Assembly: GCF_026341125.1 (NCBI RefSeq)
Contig: NZ_JAPEOR010000003.1
Coordinates: 1,116,001-1,180,000, forward strand
Source of the DNA: Streptomyces sp. NBC_01142
Lineage (GTDB): Bacteria; Actinomycetota; Actinomycetes; Streptomycetales; Streptomycetaceae
DNA length: 64,000 nt
Reading direction: 5' to 3'
In this document: in pieces, positions 17,244 to 26,117 of the stretch
Layout: each line of letters begins with the position of its first letter
Numbering within the stretch: position 1 is the stretch's first letter
Translations under genes and position numbers: made by a program
The notes under the pieces: model-generated
The model's database searches: none
What the model saw: the letters and a program-made list of their open reading frames with translations, nothing else
What the model was told of the DNA's origin: nothing

Positions 17244-17855
17244 TCAGTCCTGGCGTGGTCGGCCGGCCGCGGCCGCCTCTTTCCTGACCCGAGCTCGGTC
17301 AAGGGACCACGCGCTCAGGCCCACCAGTACGGCCGCCCCGGCTGCGTAGACCGGCAGCCACTGGGTCGTAGTGGCTGACGGGCAGTCGGAAACGGCGGTA
17401 TGGCTCTGGATTTCCTGCGCGTGAATCATGGCGGCACGGTCGCGACCGGCGAGGTTGGCCAGTGCGGCCTCCGCGTGGATGCCCTCGTACTTGCCCAGCT
17501 CAGGACATGCGGCGCGGGTGCCTTGCATCGGGAACAGCCACGCCCAGCGCTGCAGCGCCGGGGCCAATGTGATCGCTACGCACAGGCCGACGATCAGCGA
17601 GTACGCAGTGAGATTCCGCATGTACGCAGATAGAGCGACGCCAGGCATCCATGTCGGCAGCCGGTAGAAGGTGAAGATCAGCGTAAGAAGCGTCACCCCG
17701 ACGTATGTGGCGAACCATTGCCAGGAACCCTGTGCGAGCGCGGCTGTGAGCACGGCGGCGAGCGCAATGCCGATGACCCCCGGCTGACTGGGAGTGTCAT
17801 GGCCTGCGCCGGTGGTTGCCTGGTTCCCGGCTCGTTGAAGGCTGGGGTCGTCCAC
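17244..17855 (-). CDS. Hypothetical membrane protein
   Basis: About 203 residues with four hydrophobic segments (starting near GVIGIALAAVLTAALAQG, then VGVTLLTLIFTFY, YSLIVGLCVAITLAPAL and VYAAGAAVLVGLSAW) and a ~60-residue hydrophilic loop before the last one. GTG at 17855 is chosen because GGGAGAG precedes it; the frame further upstream is IS5 relic sequence, so an ORF reaching 18416 would be a chimera. No known family. It lies between Tn3 and IS5 relics and may itself be a remnant. Confidence 0.6.
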   Translation of the reverse strand: MDDPSLQRAGNQATTGAGHDTPSQPGVIGIALAAVLTAALAQGSWQWFATYVGVTLLTLIFTFYRLPTWMPGVALSAYMRNLTAYSLIVGLCVAITLAPALQRWAWLFPMQGTRAACPELGKYEGIHAEAALANLAGRDRAAMIHAQEIQSHTAVSDCPSATTTQWLPVYAAGAAVLVGLSAWSLDRARVRKEAAAAGRPRQD

Positions 17856-18087
17856 GGTCTCTCCCGCATGGCTCGGAGGCCGCCAGCATCCGGTCACCTC
17901 GTGCCGTCGGCCCGGCACCATGCCGGACCTGCTCGGAAATCCCGCTCGGTTGGCCGGGTCGGCAAGCCGGGGGTGCGGCCGCCGAGGGACCGACGAAGTC
18001 CGCCGCGCTCTCTCACCCGCCACGGCTGGAAACCGGCGCCAGCAACAACGTCGCCGGACTCGGCAAGGCCGGTCAGCAGGCTGCCCC

Positions 18088-18430
18088 TCACCTGCTTGAT
18101 GCCGCGCTTCCACAGCAGGCGGCGGTACTCGTCGTAGTCGTAGCCCCGGTCGGCGAAGAGCCGCTTGGGCCGGTTGCGGGGGCGCCCGCGCCGCCCCCGC
18201 CAGACGCCGGCCTCGGTCCAGTCCCGCAGCCTCCGCCAAGCAGCCCACGACCCGGGTCGGCATGTCGCGCCAGGTCACGCCCTTGCGCAGCACGTAGACG
18301 ACGCCGGTCAACGCGTCCCGGTCCGGCACTCGCAGCCGTCCGGGACGGCGGTGGCGTCGGGGCGGCCGCTCGGGCAACAGCGGGGCTATGCGCTCCCAGA
18401 GGGGCATCAGGAACAAGACCCGCAGACACC
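18088..18430 (-). pseudogene. Relic: IS5-type transposase with internal deletion
   Basis: N-terminal transposase sequence (LWERIAPLLPERPPRRHRR, DALTGVVYVLRKGVTWRDMP) is followed, after frameshifts and loss of the middle including part of the DDE core, by the late motif KRLFADRGYDYDEYRRLLWK plus RGIKQV. Intact relatives are about 270-280 residues long. The element ends are not recognisable. Confidence 0.75.
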
Positions 18431-18499
18431 CCGCAGACCTTGCCCAGATGCATCGTCAACTGCCAGCCGACACACCGATCTCAATTCTGAAATGATCAG

Positions 18500-19934
18500 C
18501 TAGTAGTACTTCGTTAGGTTGAGTCGGGTGGGGGGTGTTGTTTCCTCGTGGGTGTTGGTAACTGGCGGTGGCAGGTGGGGCACGCGCCGGTCCAGCACAA
18601 CAGCAGGTCCTGCAAGGTGTGGAGGACTTGGTAGAAGGTCAGGCCGGCGCTGTTGCTTTTGGGTCGAGGCGGCGGAGGGTGAGGAAGGCGTGGGCGGCGG
18701 TGACGAGGGTGGCGTGGTGGTGCCAGCCGCGCCAGGTGCGGCCTTCGAAGTGGTCCAGGCCCAGGCCGTGTTTCATCTCTCGGTAGTCGTGCTCGATACG
18801 CCAGCGCATCTTCGCCAGACGGGCCAAGTCTCGCAACGGGGTGTCGGCGGGCAGGCTGGTCAGCCAGTACTCGGTCGGCACCTTCTCTCCGGTGGGCCAC
18901 TCGCTCAGCAGGGTGGTCGTAGGCAGAACGCCGTCCCAGGCGGTGGAGCCGCCCGCCTGGGCAATCGCAACTCTGCGGGTCGCGACGCCGGCCGGACGCA
19001 CCGTGTGGACCTTGAACCGCGAGCGCATCGGGCCTTTGGAGCCCTTGCGCCAGGTCGCCTGGCGGTAGCTCCTGCGTCCCTCTGCAGGGGCCAGGGCCTT
19101 CAGCGGCAGCGCCGGGGTGCGGTAGCGGGCAGCCGGTTTGCGTCCCCTTCCGCTCCAGACCGGCGCCGTGGGCACTGCATCGTGACGGTGGGCGGATTCG
19201 TCGGCCCGCACGGCGACGATGAAGTCCAGACCGCGGTCGCACAGTGCCTGACGGAACGCGGTGTTCTGGCCGTATCCGGCATCCGCAACGATCACCCTGG
19301 GCGCCAGGCCCCAGGCGATCGCCTCGTCGATCAGATCCAGAGCCAGGCGCCACTTCTCCCGGTGCCCCACCTCCTCGGGCACCCCTGCCCTGGCCCGGCG
19401 CTCAGCATCCTGATCCCACTCGGCCGGGACGAACAGCCGCCACGAGACCGGCACGGAGGCAGTGTCCGACGCGGCATGCAAGCTGACCGCGACCTGGCAG
19501 TTCGACTGCTTCCCCAGGGCCCCGCACCACTGCCGGGCCACTGCCACCGACATCTTCCCGTCCTTCGGGAACGACACGTCATCGATCACCCACACCATGG
19601 GATCGACGACCGGCACCGTCTTGACGGCAACCGCCCGCAGCACCGCTGCGTGGTCCCACGGCGACTGGTTCACGAACTGCTGCAAGGCTTGCATATCACC
19701 ATCCGGCAGCCGCTCAGCCATCGGCTGGATCGACTTCCTCCGCCCGTCCAGCATCAACCCACGCAGATAGCAGTCGCCCTTCGCCCGCTGATCCCGGCGC
19801 GGCACCGAAGCGAACACCTCAGCCACGAACGCAGCCAACTCGCCCCGCAGTCCCTCAACTTCCCCCAAGTCCACCGCACCACCATGCCCGAACCAACACC
19901 ACACCCCCAAATCGACCTAACGAAGTACTACTAG
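18500..19934. mobile_element. IS701-family insertion sequence, complete, with CTAG target duplication
   Basis: Terminal inverted repeats share TAGTACTTCGTTAGGT: left end begins at 18504, right end finishes at 19930, so the element itself is 1427 bp. CTAG occurs at 18500-18503 and 19931-19934 as the target-site duplication. One full transposase gene is inside. The perfect ends and intact gene suggest recent insertion. The target CTAG contains the stop codon of the adjacent Imm31-like gene. Confidence 0.92.
18639..19874 (-). CDS. IS701-family transposase
   Basis: A ~411-residue DDE transposase. Motifs: WVIDDVSFPKDGKMSVAVARQ with the first catalytic Asp and QWCGALGKQSNCQVAVSLH; APRVIVADAGYGQNTAFRQAL with the second Asp; RWRIEHDYREMKHGLGLDHFEG with the Y-x2-K-like glutamate signature. 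GTG at 19874 (VDLGEVEGLRGEL) is chosen as start by comparison with the usual N-terminus of the family; the frame is open to a TTG at 19910 near the inverted repeat. No frameshift, so probably active. Confidence 0.9.
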   Translation of the reverse strand: MDLGEVEGLRGELAAFVAEVFASVPRRDQRAKGDCYLRGLMLDGRRKSIQPMAERLPDGDMQALQQFVNQSPWDHAAVLRAVAVKTVPVVDPMVWVIDDVSFPKDGKMSVAVARQWCGALGKQSNCQVAVSLHAASDTASVPVSWRLFVPAEWDQDAERRARAGVPEEVGHREKWRLALDLIDEAIAWGLAPRVIVADAGYGQNTAFRQALCDRGLDFIVAVRADESAHRHDAVPTAPVWSGRGRKPAARYRTPALPLKALAPAEGRRSYRQATWRKGSKGPMRSRFKVHTVRPAGVATRRVAIAQAGGSTAWDGVLPTTTLLSEWPTGEKVPTEYWLTSLPADTPLRDLARLAKMRWRIEHDYREMKHGLGLDHFEGRTWRGWHHHATLVTAAHAFLTLRRLDPKATAPA

Positions 19935-20173
19935 TAGTCGTCCTGCTTGCGGTCCCGTCCCGTCGGTTGCAGTTCCTCCCGCTCGAACTGCACCAAGAAG
20001 TCGTGGTCGTCCAGCATCACCGCGTAGGCCGGCGGAATGTCCGGTTTGGTGGGCTCGGTGATTCCGAGGATGGCCCCCAGCCGGCCCTTCAGTGCCGGAC
20101 GCCTGGGTGAACTGACCACCCGGACTTCCGCGTAGAAGTGGAACGCGTCCTCGGCCGCCTGCCCCCTATCCAT
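19931..20173 (-). CDS. Imm31-like immunity protein, orphan
   Basis: An 80-residue protein. FYAEVRVVSSPRR, ALKGRLGAILGITEP, YAVMLDDHDFLVQF and REELQPTG follow the pattern of Imm31 immunity proteins, which neutralise polymorphic toxins (usual ending EEDLEPTG). ATG at 20173 is preceded by GGGAAGGG. The TAG stop is part of the CTAG target of the adjoining IS701 element; since CTAG is duplicated on insertion, the protein end is unchanged. No toxin gene is next to it, so the toxin may have been lost or lie elsewhere. Family assignment is by eye. Confidence 0.6.
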   Translation of the reverse strand: MDRGQAAEDAFHFYAEVRVVSSPRRPALKGRLGAILGITEPTKPDIPPAYAVMLDDHDFLVQFEREELQPTGRDRKQDDY

Positions 20174-20680
20174 GTTCCAGCCCTTCCCTGTGTCACTTGT
20201 GCGTGATCTCCCGGTCGAGGGAGACATTCAGATGACTGCCGTCCCGGCGCAGCCGAGGATCTCCGCAGGCCCCCGCGCCAGGCGTGGAACGCTGTTGACC
20301 AGGACAATCGCCCTACGGCACTCAGCCTGCCGCTCCGAACAGCCGGACCGGCCCGTGGGGACTGGGCATCCAAGGCGGAGTCCAGTCGGCGCTCAGGGCT
20401 ACGGCCACCGGCAGCATGAACGAGGTGAAGGTGGACCGGACGCCCAGTCCGCTGGTTACCGGTCATCGACCGCGAGGGGGATCAGGTGGTAGGTGCCATG
20501 ACCGCCGCCCGCCTCATGGAGTGACTGATCGGAGGATCGTGAACGACTGCCGGAACTGGGCAGGGATCGTCGTCTTCGTCGGCGGTGCATGCCCTGCTTC
20601 ATCAGCGAGAAGATTCACGGTATGGCGGGCGCGCTCGGTGACGCGGGGTTGATGCCGGCGATCGAGGCGATCGCAGTCGT
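20174..20680. other. Intergenic, no supported gene
   Basis: No frame of more than about 80 codons here has a recognisable domain. The plus-strand stretch ending at 20692 (CFISEKIHGMAGALGD... to VVQLP, stop) has protein-like composition and may be the tail of a lost gene. I cannot name it. Confidence 0.4.
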
Positions 20681-21208
20681 TCAACTGCCCTGATTCAGGG
20701 GCGCATCGGGCCAGCCCAGGGGGTGGAGGCCGCCGTCTCCCGTGGTCGCATCCGGTTCTCCGCCTGCCTCCGTGAACGCGGTCAGAGCGCCGATCAGGGC
20801 GGACCGCTGTTCGGGGGCGATGCGCTCCACAATCGATGCGATCTCCTGGCGGCGCCTGGCAGTGACGTCGTCGACGAGACTGCGGCCCTCCCTGGTCAAC
20901 CGCAAAATGGTCTCGCTGCGGTTGTCCGGATTGATCTGCCGGTCGGTGAGGCCGGCCGCGATCAGCCGGTCGATCATCCGCGTCGCCGTCGAAGGATTGA
21001 CACCGAGCCGGTCGGCGAGCACCACCAGCTTGGCCGGGCCATGCGTGGACAGCACCACCAACAGCCGGAACTGGGGCAGCGTCACTCGGTCCTCGACAGC
21101 AGTCAGAGAGCGCGCGGAGACAGCGACGAGCAAACGTGACGCGGTCAGCACGGCGCGGGTCACCGCCTCGACGTCGTCGACACCCCGGTGCTGCGCTCTC
21201 TCATTCAT
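20681..21208 (-). CDS. MarR-family transcriptional regulator
   Basis: A 175-residue MarR-type winged-helix repressor. The DNA-binding core is LPQFRLLVVLSTHGPAKLVVL, DRLGVNPSTATRMIDRLIAAG (recognition helix) and the wing NPDNRSETILRLTREGR. The following dimerisation helices contain RRRQEIASIVERIAPEQRSAL. It is divergent from a DUF4142 gene across a 338-bp gap with no obvious palindrome, so its target is uncertain. Confidence 0.9.
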   Translation of the reverse strand: MNERAQHRGVDDVEAVTRAVLTASRLLVAVSARSLTAVEDRVTLPQFRLLVVLSTHGPAKLVVLADRLGVNPSTATRMIDRLIAAGLTDRQINPDNRSETILRLTREGRSLVDDVTARRRQEIASIVERIAPEQRSALIGALTAFTEAGGEPDATTGDGGLHPLGWPDAPLNQGS

Positions 21209-21546
21209 ACCTCTTTTCTACCGTGCCCTGACCGTTACTCGACCTCCGCCCCCGTCGTCCGCCGACACGGGCCCGCGTGACCGCTCGGGGATACCGCAGC
21301 AGCAGCGACCGACGAGCCCGCTACGACGTCGACCCCGGCGACGACCGCCATCCCGGCGTTGGAAGGACGCACGGCAGAGTCGAAACATGACCCTGAGGCC
21401 CACCCTCGGACGCATCAGGCGTAACAGAAGTCGTTGAACATCTCGGCGTTCACATCCGTACTCCTTGCTGCGCGCCGTGCCAGCCGCCATTCATCAGCTC
21501 CCGACGACATGAACGAGCAGTTCTCCATGCCCAACCGGGAGGCATC
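21209..21546. other. Divergent intergenic region, no gene recognised
   Basis: This 338-bp region separates the MarR gene from the DUF4142 gene. Small frames on both strands lack domains. It must carry both promoters. I saw no strong inverted repeat to assign to MarR. Confidence 0.4.
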
Positions 21547-22254
21547 ATGCGTCCGAACCGACGCGCGGCACGATCCACGTCCTCGATGCGGATGATCGCG
21601 ATCATCGTCGCGGTCTGCGCCGCTGTCATCACCTCGCTGATAGTGGTACGGGGTGGTGACGAGGAAGCATCGGCCAGTCCGGCCGCCGCGGGAATTCCCC
21701 AGCACGGCAGCGGCCATTCCGCGGACGGCGGTGCGTACGCCGACACCGGGACGCAGACGGCGCCCTCGGGTCCGCAGCCCACAACGGAAGTGGACAAGAC
21801 ATTCCTTGTGAAGGTGCGGCAGGCCGGCCTGTGGGAGATCCCGGCTGGACGACTGGCGCAGACCCACGCCTCCAGCGAGGCCGTCAAGCGCGCGGGACTG
21901 CACCTGCTCGACGGGCACAGCAAGCTCGACCAGCTGGTCCGCGAGGACGCCGAGATTCTCGGCGTCACCCTTCCGGACGAGGCCACCGACGAACAGCAAG
22001 GCTTCGTCAGGCAGTTGGAAAACGCCCAGGGAGCTGAATTCGACCGACTCTTCGCCAACCTGCTGCGCGCATCGCACGGGAAGATCTTCGCCACGATCGC
22101 CGAAGTCAGGGCGGCCACCCAGAACGACCTCATCCGCCGCCACGCCCGCCAGGCCAATCAGACCGTCCTGGACCACCTCGAGGTCCTGGAGGACACGGGA
22201 CTCGTCGACAGCGCGACGTTCCAGGAAGTCGAAGCCGCGGTGACCCCCAAGTAG
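21547..22254 (+). CDS. DUF4142 protein, membrane-anchored ferritin-like domain
   Basis: A 235-residue protein. An N-terminal hydrophobic segment (SMRMIAIIVAVCAAVITSLIVV, about 14-35) serves as signal or anchor, then a Ser/Ala/Gly-rich linker, then a helical DUF4142 domain (about 82-235): FLVKVRQAGLWEIPAGRLA, KRAGLHLLDGHSKLDQLVRE and FDRLFANLLRASHGKIFATI. DUF4142 domains resemble ferritin-like four-helix bundles and are usually exported; the role is unknown. ATG at 21547 is preceded by GGGAGG. Confidence 0.88.
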   Translation: MRPNRRAARSTSSMRMIAIIVAVCAAVITSLIVVRGGDEEASASPAAAGIPQHGSGHSADGGAYADTGTQTAPSGPQPTTEVDKTFLVKVRQAGLWEIPAGRLAQTHASSEAVKRAGLHLLDGHSKLDQLVREDAEILGVTLPDEATDEQQGFVRQLENAQGAEFDRLFANLLRASHGKIFATIAEVRAATQNDLIRRHARQANQTVLDHLEVLEDTGLVDSATFQEVEAAVTPK

Positions 22255-22678
22255 GACATTCCGGGACGATGCGGCGACGCATGCGCCGAGCGAACCCGAA
22301 CCCTGGAACTCCCCTTTGCATTGTGCAATGCTGCTCCGTGAGGAGGGCCCTGGCATGACCGGTCCTGCCCGGGAGCTCGGCGCTGGCACGGTGACGCAGC
22401 TCAACACGGCACGTCGGCCCATCGACCGGAGTCCTCCTCGCCGGCCCTCCGAGGGGCAAGAGCTGGACCGGTCGCTGAGCGCGAGGCGGAGCCGTACGCC
22501 GCGGCGCTCCGGGCGGCGGTTGGGGGAGGCCGTGCCCCGGGCGGCGACCTCCGGTGCAGTACCGATGTCGACGCCCCGGCACCGGAGGACGACGGGTGCG
22601 ACCATCGGCTTGATCTTTGACCTCAGGGGTTCTGATGATCCCTCGGACGTGATCATCCGGCGTCCAGCGTATGAGGGG

Positions 22679-22733
22679 GGCCTTCGCCTGATCATGTGCT
22701 CCGGCCAAGGAGTACATGATCAGCGCGAAGGCC
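22679..22733. repeat. Long near-perfect inverted repeat (hairpin)
   Basis: Left arm GGCCTTCGCCTGATCATGT and right arm ACATGATCAGCGCGAAGGCC pair except for one bulged base. The middle also pairs (CTCC ... GGAG) around GGCCAA, giving a stem of about 24 bp with one G-T mismatch. No T-run follows. It could be a terminator, a small mobile element core or a structured RNA. Confidence 0.7.
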
Positions 22734-22941
22734 GGGGGACTGCTGCATCGATACGCCGGGTGGGATGTGTTCGCTGAACTGCCCTACCTCGGAGGCGAGT
22801 TCTTTGCCTGTCCGACCCGGCGTGGGGACGCGGCCGGTCCAGCTCACTGACGCCGTCCTGGGCGCCGACCGCCGGTCAGGTCGCTGATGGAGCTGAGGCT
22901 GGTGGGCGGGCAACGCCGCGGTCACGGTGGGCTCTCGGCCT

Positions 22942-22980
22942 CGGTGAAGCGGTGAAGCGCTGAAGCGCTGAAGCGGTGAA
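22942..22980. repeat. Tandem 9-bp repeat
   Basis: Four consecutive copies of a 9-mer of the form GSTGAAGCG (GGTGAAGCG, GGTGAAGCG, CTGAAGCG variants). It is non-coding as far as I can tell and may be replication slippage. Confidence 0.6.
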
Positions 22981-23129
22981 TGACGTTGCGCCATGTCCTC
23001 ATCGGCCTGCACGAGCCGGGCGTTGACCGGACACGGTTCCCGCCGGCCGAGGCCGGCAGTGTCACCGCACGGCGGTGGCGCCTCTCAGGGTGAGTCGTGC
23101 CGGCTTCGCCGCAGCCCCGGCCGTTCCTG

Positions 23130-24554
23130 TCAGGTGGAGCTGAGCGGGTGGGTGGCCGTGGCGGAACGCGGTGGCCACGTCTGGGGAGCGAGGATGCCGA
23201 GGACGTACGCCCGGGCGACCAGTGCGGGTCTGGTCGCGGCGCCCAGCAGATCGCGTAATCGGCTGAGGTGGTAGTCGACGGTCTGCCTGGACAGGTGCAG
23301 GGAGGCGGCTATCTCCCCGTTGCTGCGGCCCACGGCCAGCAGGGACAGGATGCGGATCTGGCTGGCCGTGAGTGGAGGATGTGCCTCGTGGGCGAGCCCT
23401 TGATGGGTGACGACCGCCCAGACCTCCGCCGCGCGGGTCGAGGTCCGGCCCACTGTCGTCAGATGCAGCCGGACCCGGCGTTGAAGGCCGCGGGCGTCGA
23501 CCAGCACCGCGGATATCTCGACTCTCCTGCTGCGGCGGGCAATCAGGTCGTTCCATCTTCGGTGCAGCAGGTCGAGTCCGGGCGCCGGAGCCAGCACGGT
23601 GTGGGCGCGGCGGCCGACGAGATCCAAGGGCCGGGTCTGCAGGAGTTCGGCGGCCGCGGCGCTCGCATACCGGATCCGTCCGCCCGCCGAGATCAGGGCG
23701 CAGGGAAGCCCGCTGTGGTCGCGGAGCGCGTGCAGGCTTTCCTCGGCCTCCCGGCGTTGATCCAGTTCGCGCGTGTAGTCGGTGATGTCCACGTAGATCC
23801 CCGCCACACAGGTCTGTGAGCCCTCCAGGACGGGAAACCGGTGGCCCGCCGCGTAGGCGGTGGTGCCGTCGGCGCGATGGTAGGTGAGGGTGTGCCGCAC
23901 CGCCTTGCCGTGGGAGAGGATCTCCCGGTCGAGCGCGAGGAACTGTGCGGCGTCGGCGAGGGAGTCGAAGTCCTGCACGTGCTTTCCGATGATGTTGTCC
24001 GGCGTGGTGCCGTAGAGGTGCGCATAGGCGTGGTTCGTCCACAGGTAGCGCCCGTCCTCGTCCCGGATGAAGGCCGCGGCGGGGGCGAGGTCCGCGAACG
24101 CGTCGTACCTGCGCGCCGAGGCGGTCCTGGCGCCGGCCTCCACGGCCAGTCCGCGGGCCCGGCCGTCGTACGGCACATGCTCGAGGGGCCAGCTCACATC
24201 GAAGACCCGTCCGTCGAACCGCGCCTGCCAGTCGGTGACTTCGGGGGAGTGCCAGGACGCCGCGAACTCCTGTCGCAGGGTTTCGAGGAATTGCTGTGGC
24301 GCCGCTAAGCCGCCGAAGGCGCCGCCGCCGCTGTCGACGACGCGCAACTGCCCGTCGGTCTCCCACCAGTACACGGGCAGGCGCTCGAGCAGCGCTTTGA
24401 GAGTGGTCTCGTCCACGACGACCTTTCCGTCAAGTTTCAACCGTATTGCGAGGTGTGGCGTCGCGATGCGTATCCCGCTCGGTCCCCGCGCTTGCTCGGT
24501 TGTCGGCCGACCTGGACGGTTCCGGTCGTGATGCTCGGCCATCGCTTCCGCCAT
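23130..24554 (-). CDS. PAS-domain LuxR-type transcriptional regulator
   Basis: About 474 residues. A PAS domain lies near residues 150-265 (AAAFIRDEDGRYLWTNHAYA, LYGTTPDNIIGKHVQDF, AAGHRFPVLEGSQTCVAGIY), a second PAS-like segment near 285-370, and a C-terminal LuxR HTH near 395-455 (LTASQIRILSLLAVGRSNGE, AASLHLSRQTVDYHLSRLR). A TTA codon at 23258-23256 encodes Leu433 inside the HTH, so translation should depend on the bldA tRNA. It is divergent from the ATP-grasp operon 189 bp away, which makes it the likely pathway activator. The exact start is uncertain. Confidence 0.87.
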   Translation of the reverse strand: MAEAMAEHHDRNRPGRPTTEQARGPSGIRIATPHLAIRLKLDGKVVVDETTLKALLERLPVYWWETDGQLRVVDSGGGAFGGLAAPQQFLETLRQEFAASWHSPEVTDWQARFDGRVFDVSWPLEHVPYDGRARGLAVEAGARTASARRYDAFADLAPAAAFIRDEDGRYLWTNHAYAHLYGTTPDNIIGKHVQDFDSLADAAQFLALDREILSHGKAVRHTLTYHRADGTTAYAAGHRFPVLEGSQTCVAGIYVDITDYTRELDQRREAEESLHALRDHSGLPCALISAGGRIRYASAAAAELLQTRPLDLVGRRAHTVLAPAPGLDLLHRRWNDLIARRSRRVEISAVLVDARGLQRRVRLHLTTVGRTSTRAAEVWAVVTHQGLAHEAHPPLTASQIRILSLLAVGRSNGEIAASLHLSRQTVDYHLSRLRDLLGAATRPALVARAYVLGILAPQTWPPRSATATHPLSST

Positions 24555-24743
24555 ACGTCATCACGGAGCCTTCGCGCTGGTCCAACGGCTTCCGCGTCTC
24601 TGGCATTTGCCTGATCGCCCGCTGCCCAGTGCGGTGATTCGGGTGCCTGTCGGCTGATTTGCTTGAGCGGGTGGAGGGCACCCGTCATGGCTCACCCTCC
24701 GTCATTCTGACGAGCCATCAGTGTCCGAAGGAGATGGGTTTCT

Positions 24744-26117
24744 ATGAGTAAGGTGCTGTTCGTGCATGCCAAGGGCGGTCCGCCCCTCGGCTACGCCCTG
24801 ACACGAGTCGCCGCGAAGTCGTCAGTGCACCTGCTGGCGCTCAGCGACCTTCCTCCTGGCGCGGCCGCGACCGCTGAGCGCCTGTGCGCCTCGATCCTGG
24901 TTCCCACCGAGTCCGAGCGGCGCGACCTGGTGTCCCTGATCGTCGCCCGGGGGCAGGTCGTGGGTGCGGACGCGGTCGTCACGTTCTCCGAGTACGCCGT
25001 CGTGGCCGTGGCCGAGGCCTGCGAGAAACTTGGCCTCGCGGGACCCGGCAGCTCAAGCGCCCTCGCCCGCGACAAGCGGATGATGCGGCGCACCTGGCAG
25101 GAACACGGCATATCCCAGCCCCGGTTCCGCCCCGTCGCCTCGGAGCAGGACCTGCACGACGCGGCCGCGGACCTTCCCTTACCCCTGCTGCTGAAGGCGG
25201 CCTGGAGCGCCGGTTCCACCGCACACCAGATCATCCGTTCCCCGCAGGAGGTGGCGGCGGCCTGGGAGCGGTCCCGGGAAGTGATGGCCGAATCCGCGCA
25301 ACTGGGGTACGCCGAACTCCACGTGGCCGACGCCGACGCGGACTTCGTGGTCGAGCAGATCGTGGCGGGATCGGCCGAGGACTGGTTCGACCAGCCGGGG
25401 TGGGGCGACTACGTCAGCGTCGAAGGAGTCGTCGTCGACGGTGACTTCCGCCCCGTCTGCCTCAGCGGGCGCATGCCGACGGTGGAGCCGTTCACCGAGC
25501 GCGCCGGCATCACGCCCGCCCCCCTGCCGCACGACGCCCAGGAACGCGTTGTGGCCCTGGCGCGGGATGCCGTCGACGCGCTGGGCCTCGCGAACTGCGG
25601 AACGCACACCGAGATCAAGCTCGGTGCCGAAGGCCGTATGTGGGTGATCGAGACCGCGGCCCGGTTCGGCGGCGCGATGACGGTTCCGCAGATCGAGGAG
25701 GTCTTCGGCCTGGACCTCATCGGAATGCTCGTCGACCACCTTCTGGGACGCCCGGTTACCTGGCCGACGCGAGCCCGTACGCCCGGAGAGGCGCGAGGCG
25801 CGGCGGGGTCACTCGTCGTACTGGCGGTCGACGGCGCGGGTGACGCCTGGCCGGACCGGCGCGTCTGGGACTTCCCGACGGTGACGGAAGCCGTCCCGGT
25901 CAGCGACGGCAGCCGACTGTCGGTGGTGGCCGAGAGTTCGCTGCCCGACGGCGCTTTGGTGCCGGTCTACGACCCGGCCGCCGGCGCGAACACCATGGCC
26001 GCCCTCTGCCGGCTCTCCGCCGTCGACCCGCAGACCGCCGTCCGTGACCTCGGGACCGTGGTCGATCTCCTGCCACGCGTCCTTCCCCCGGCTTCGCGCG
26101 AGGAGGCCCTCTCATGA
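24744..26117 (+). CDS. ATP-grasp ligase, candidate biosynthetic enzyme
   Basis: A 457-residue ATP-grasp protein. N-terminal pre-ATP domain (about 1-105), then the ATP-binding region with LPLLLKAAWSAGSTAHQI and FVVEQIVAGS, and the metal-site segment EIKLGAEGRMWVIETAARFG near residue 295, where the usual ExNxR reads ETAAR. Such stand-alone enzymes join a carboxylate to an amine or thiol, often making peptide-like natural products. A TTA codon at 25179-25181 (Leu146) marks it for bldA control. ATG at 24744 follows GAAGGAGATGG. It overlaps the next gene by 4 bp. Substrates are unknown. Confidence 0.85.
   Translation: MSKVLFVHAKGGPPLGYALTRVAAKSSVHLLALSDLPPGAAATAERLCASILVPTESERRDLVSLIVARGQVVGADAVVTFSEYAVVAVAEACEKLGLAGPGSSSALARDKRMMRRTWQEHGISQPRFRPVASEQDLHDAAADLPLPLLLKAAWSAGSTAHQIIRSPQEVAAAWERSREVMAESAQLGYAELHVADADADFVVEQIVAGSAEDWFDQPGWGDYVSVEGVVVDGDFRPVCLSGRMPTVEPFTERAGITPAPLPHDAQERVVALARDAVDALGLANCGTHTEIKLGAEGRMWVIETAARFGGAMTVPQIEEVFGLDLIGMLVDHLLGRPVTWPTRARTPGEARGAAGSLVVLAVDGAGDAWPDRRVWDFPTVTEAVPVSDGSRLSVVAESSLPDGALVPVYDPAAGANTMAALCRLSAVDPQTAVRDLGTVVDLLPRVLPPASREEALS

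Larger units (their letters stand above)
22255..23129. other. Long intergenic region with hairpin and tandem 9-mers
   Basis: About 875 bp without a supportable gene. It contains a long inverted repeat (22679-22733) and a short tandem repeat (22942-22980), listed separately. Several frames are open because of GC content, but none shows a domain or a good ribosome binding site. Confidence 0.5.

Noticed and set aside
17244..18416. One 390-residue protein
   Set aside because: The N-terminal half is degenerate IS5 transposase and the C-terminal half an unrelated membrane protein with its own ribosome site; the joined frame is accidental.
21218..21490. A 90-codon minus-strand frame between MarR and DUF4142
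   Set aside because: Arg-rich composition expected from GC-rich non-coding DNA; no domain, and it would occupy the divergent promoters.
22942..22980. CRISPR array
   Set aside because: The repeat unit is 9 bp and directly tandem without spacers; no cas genes are in the window.
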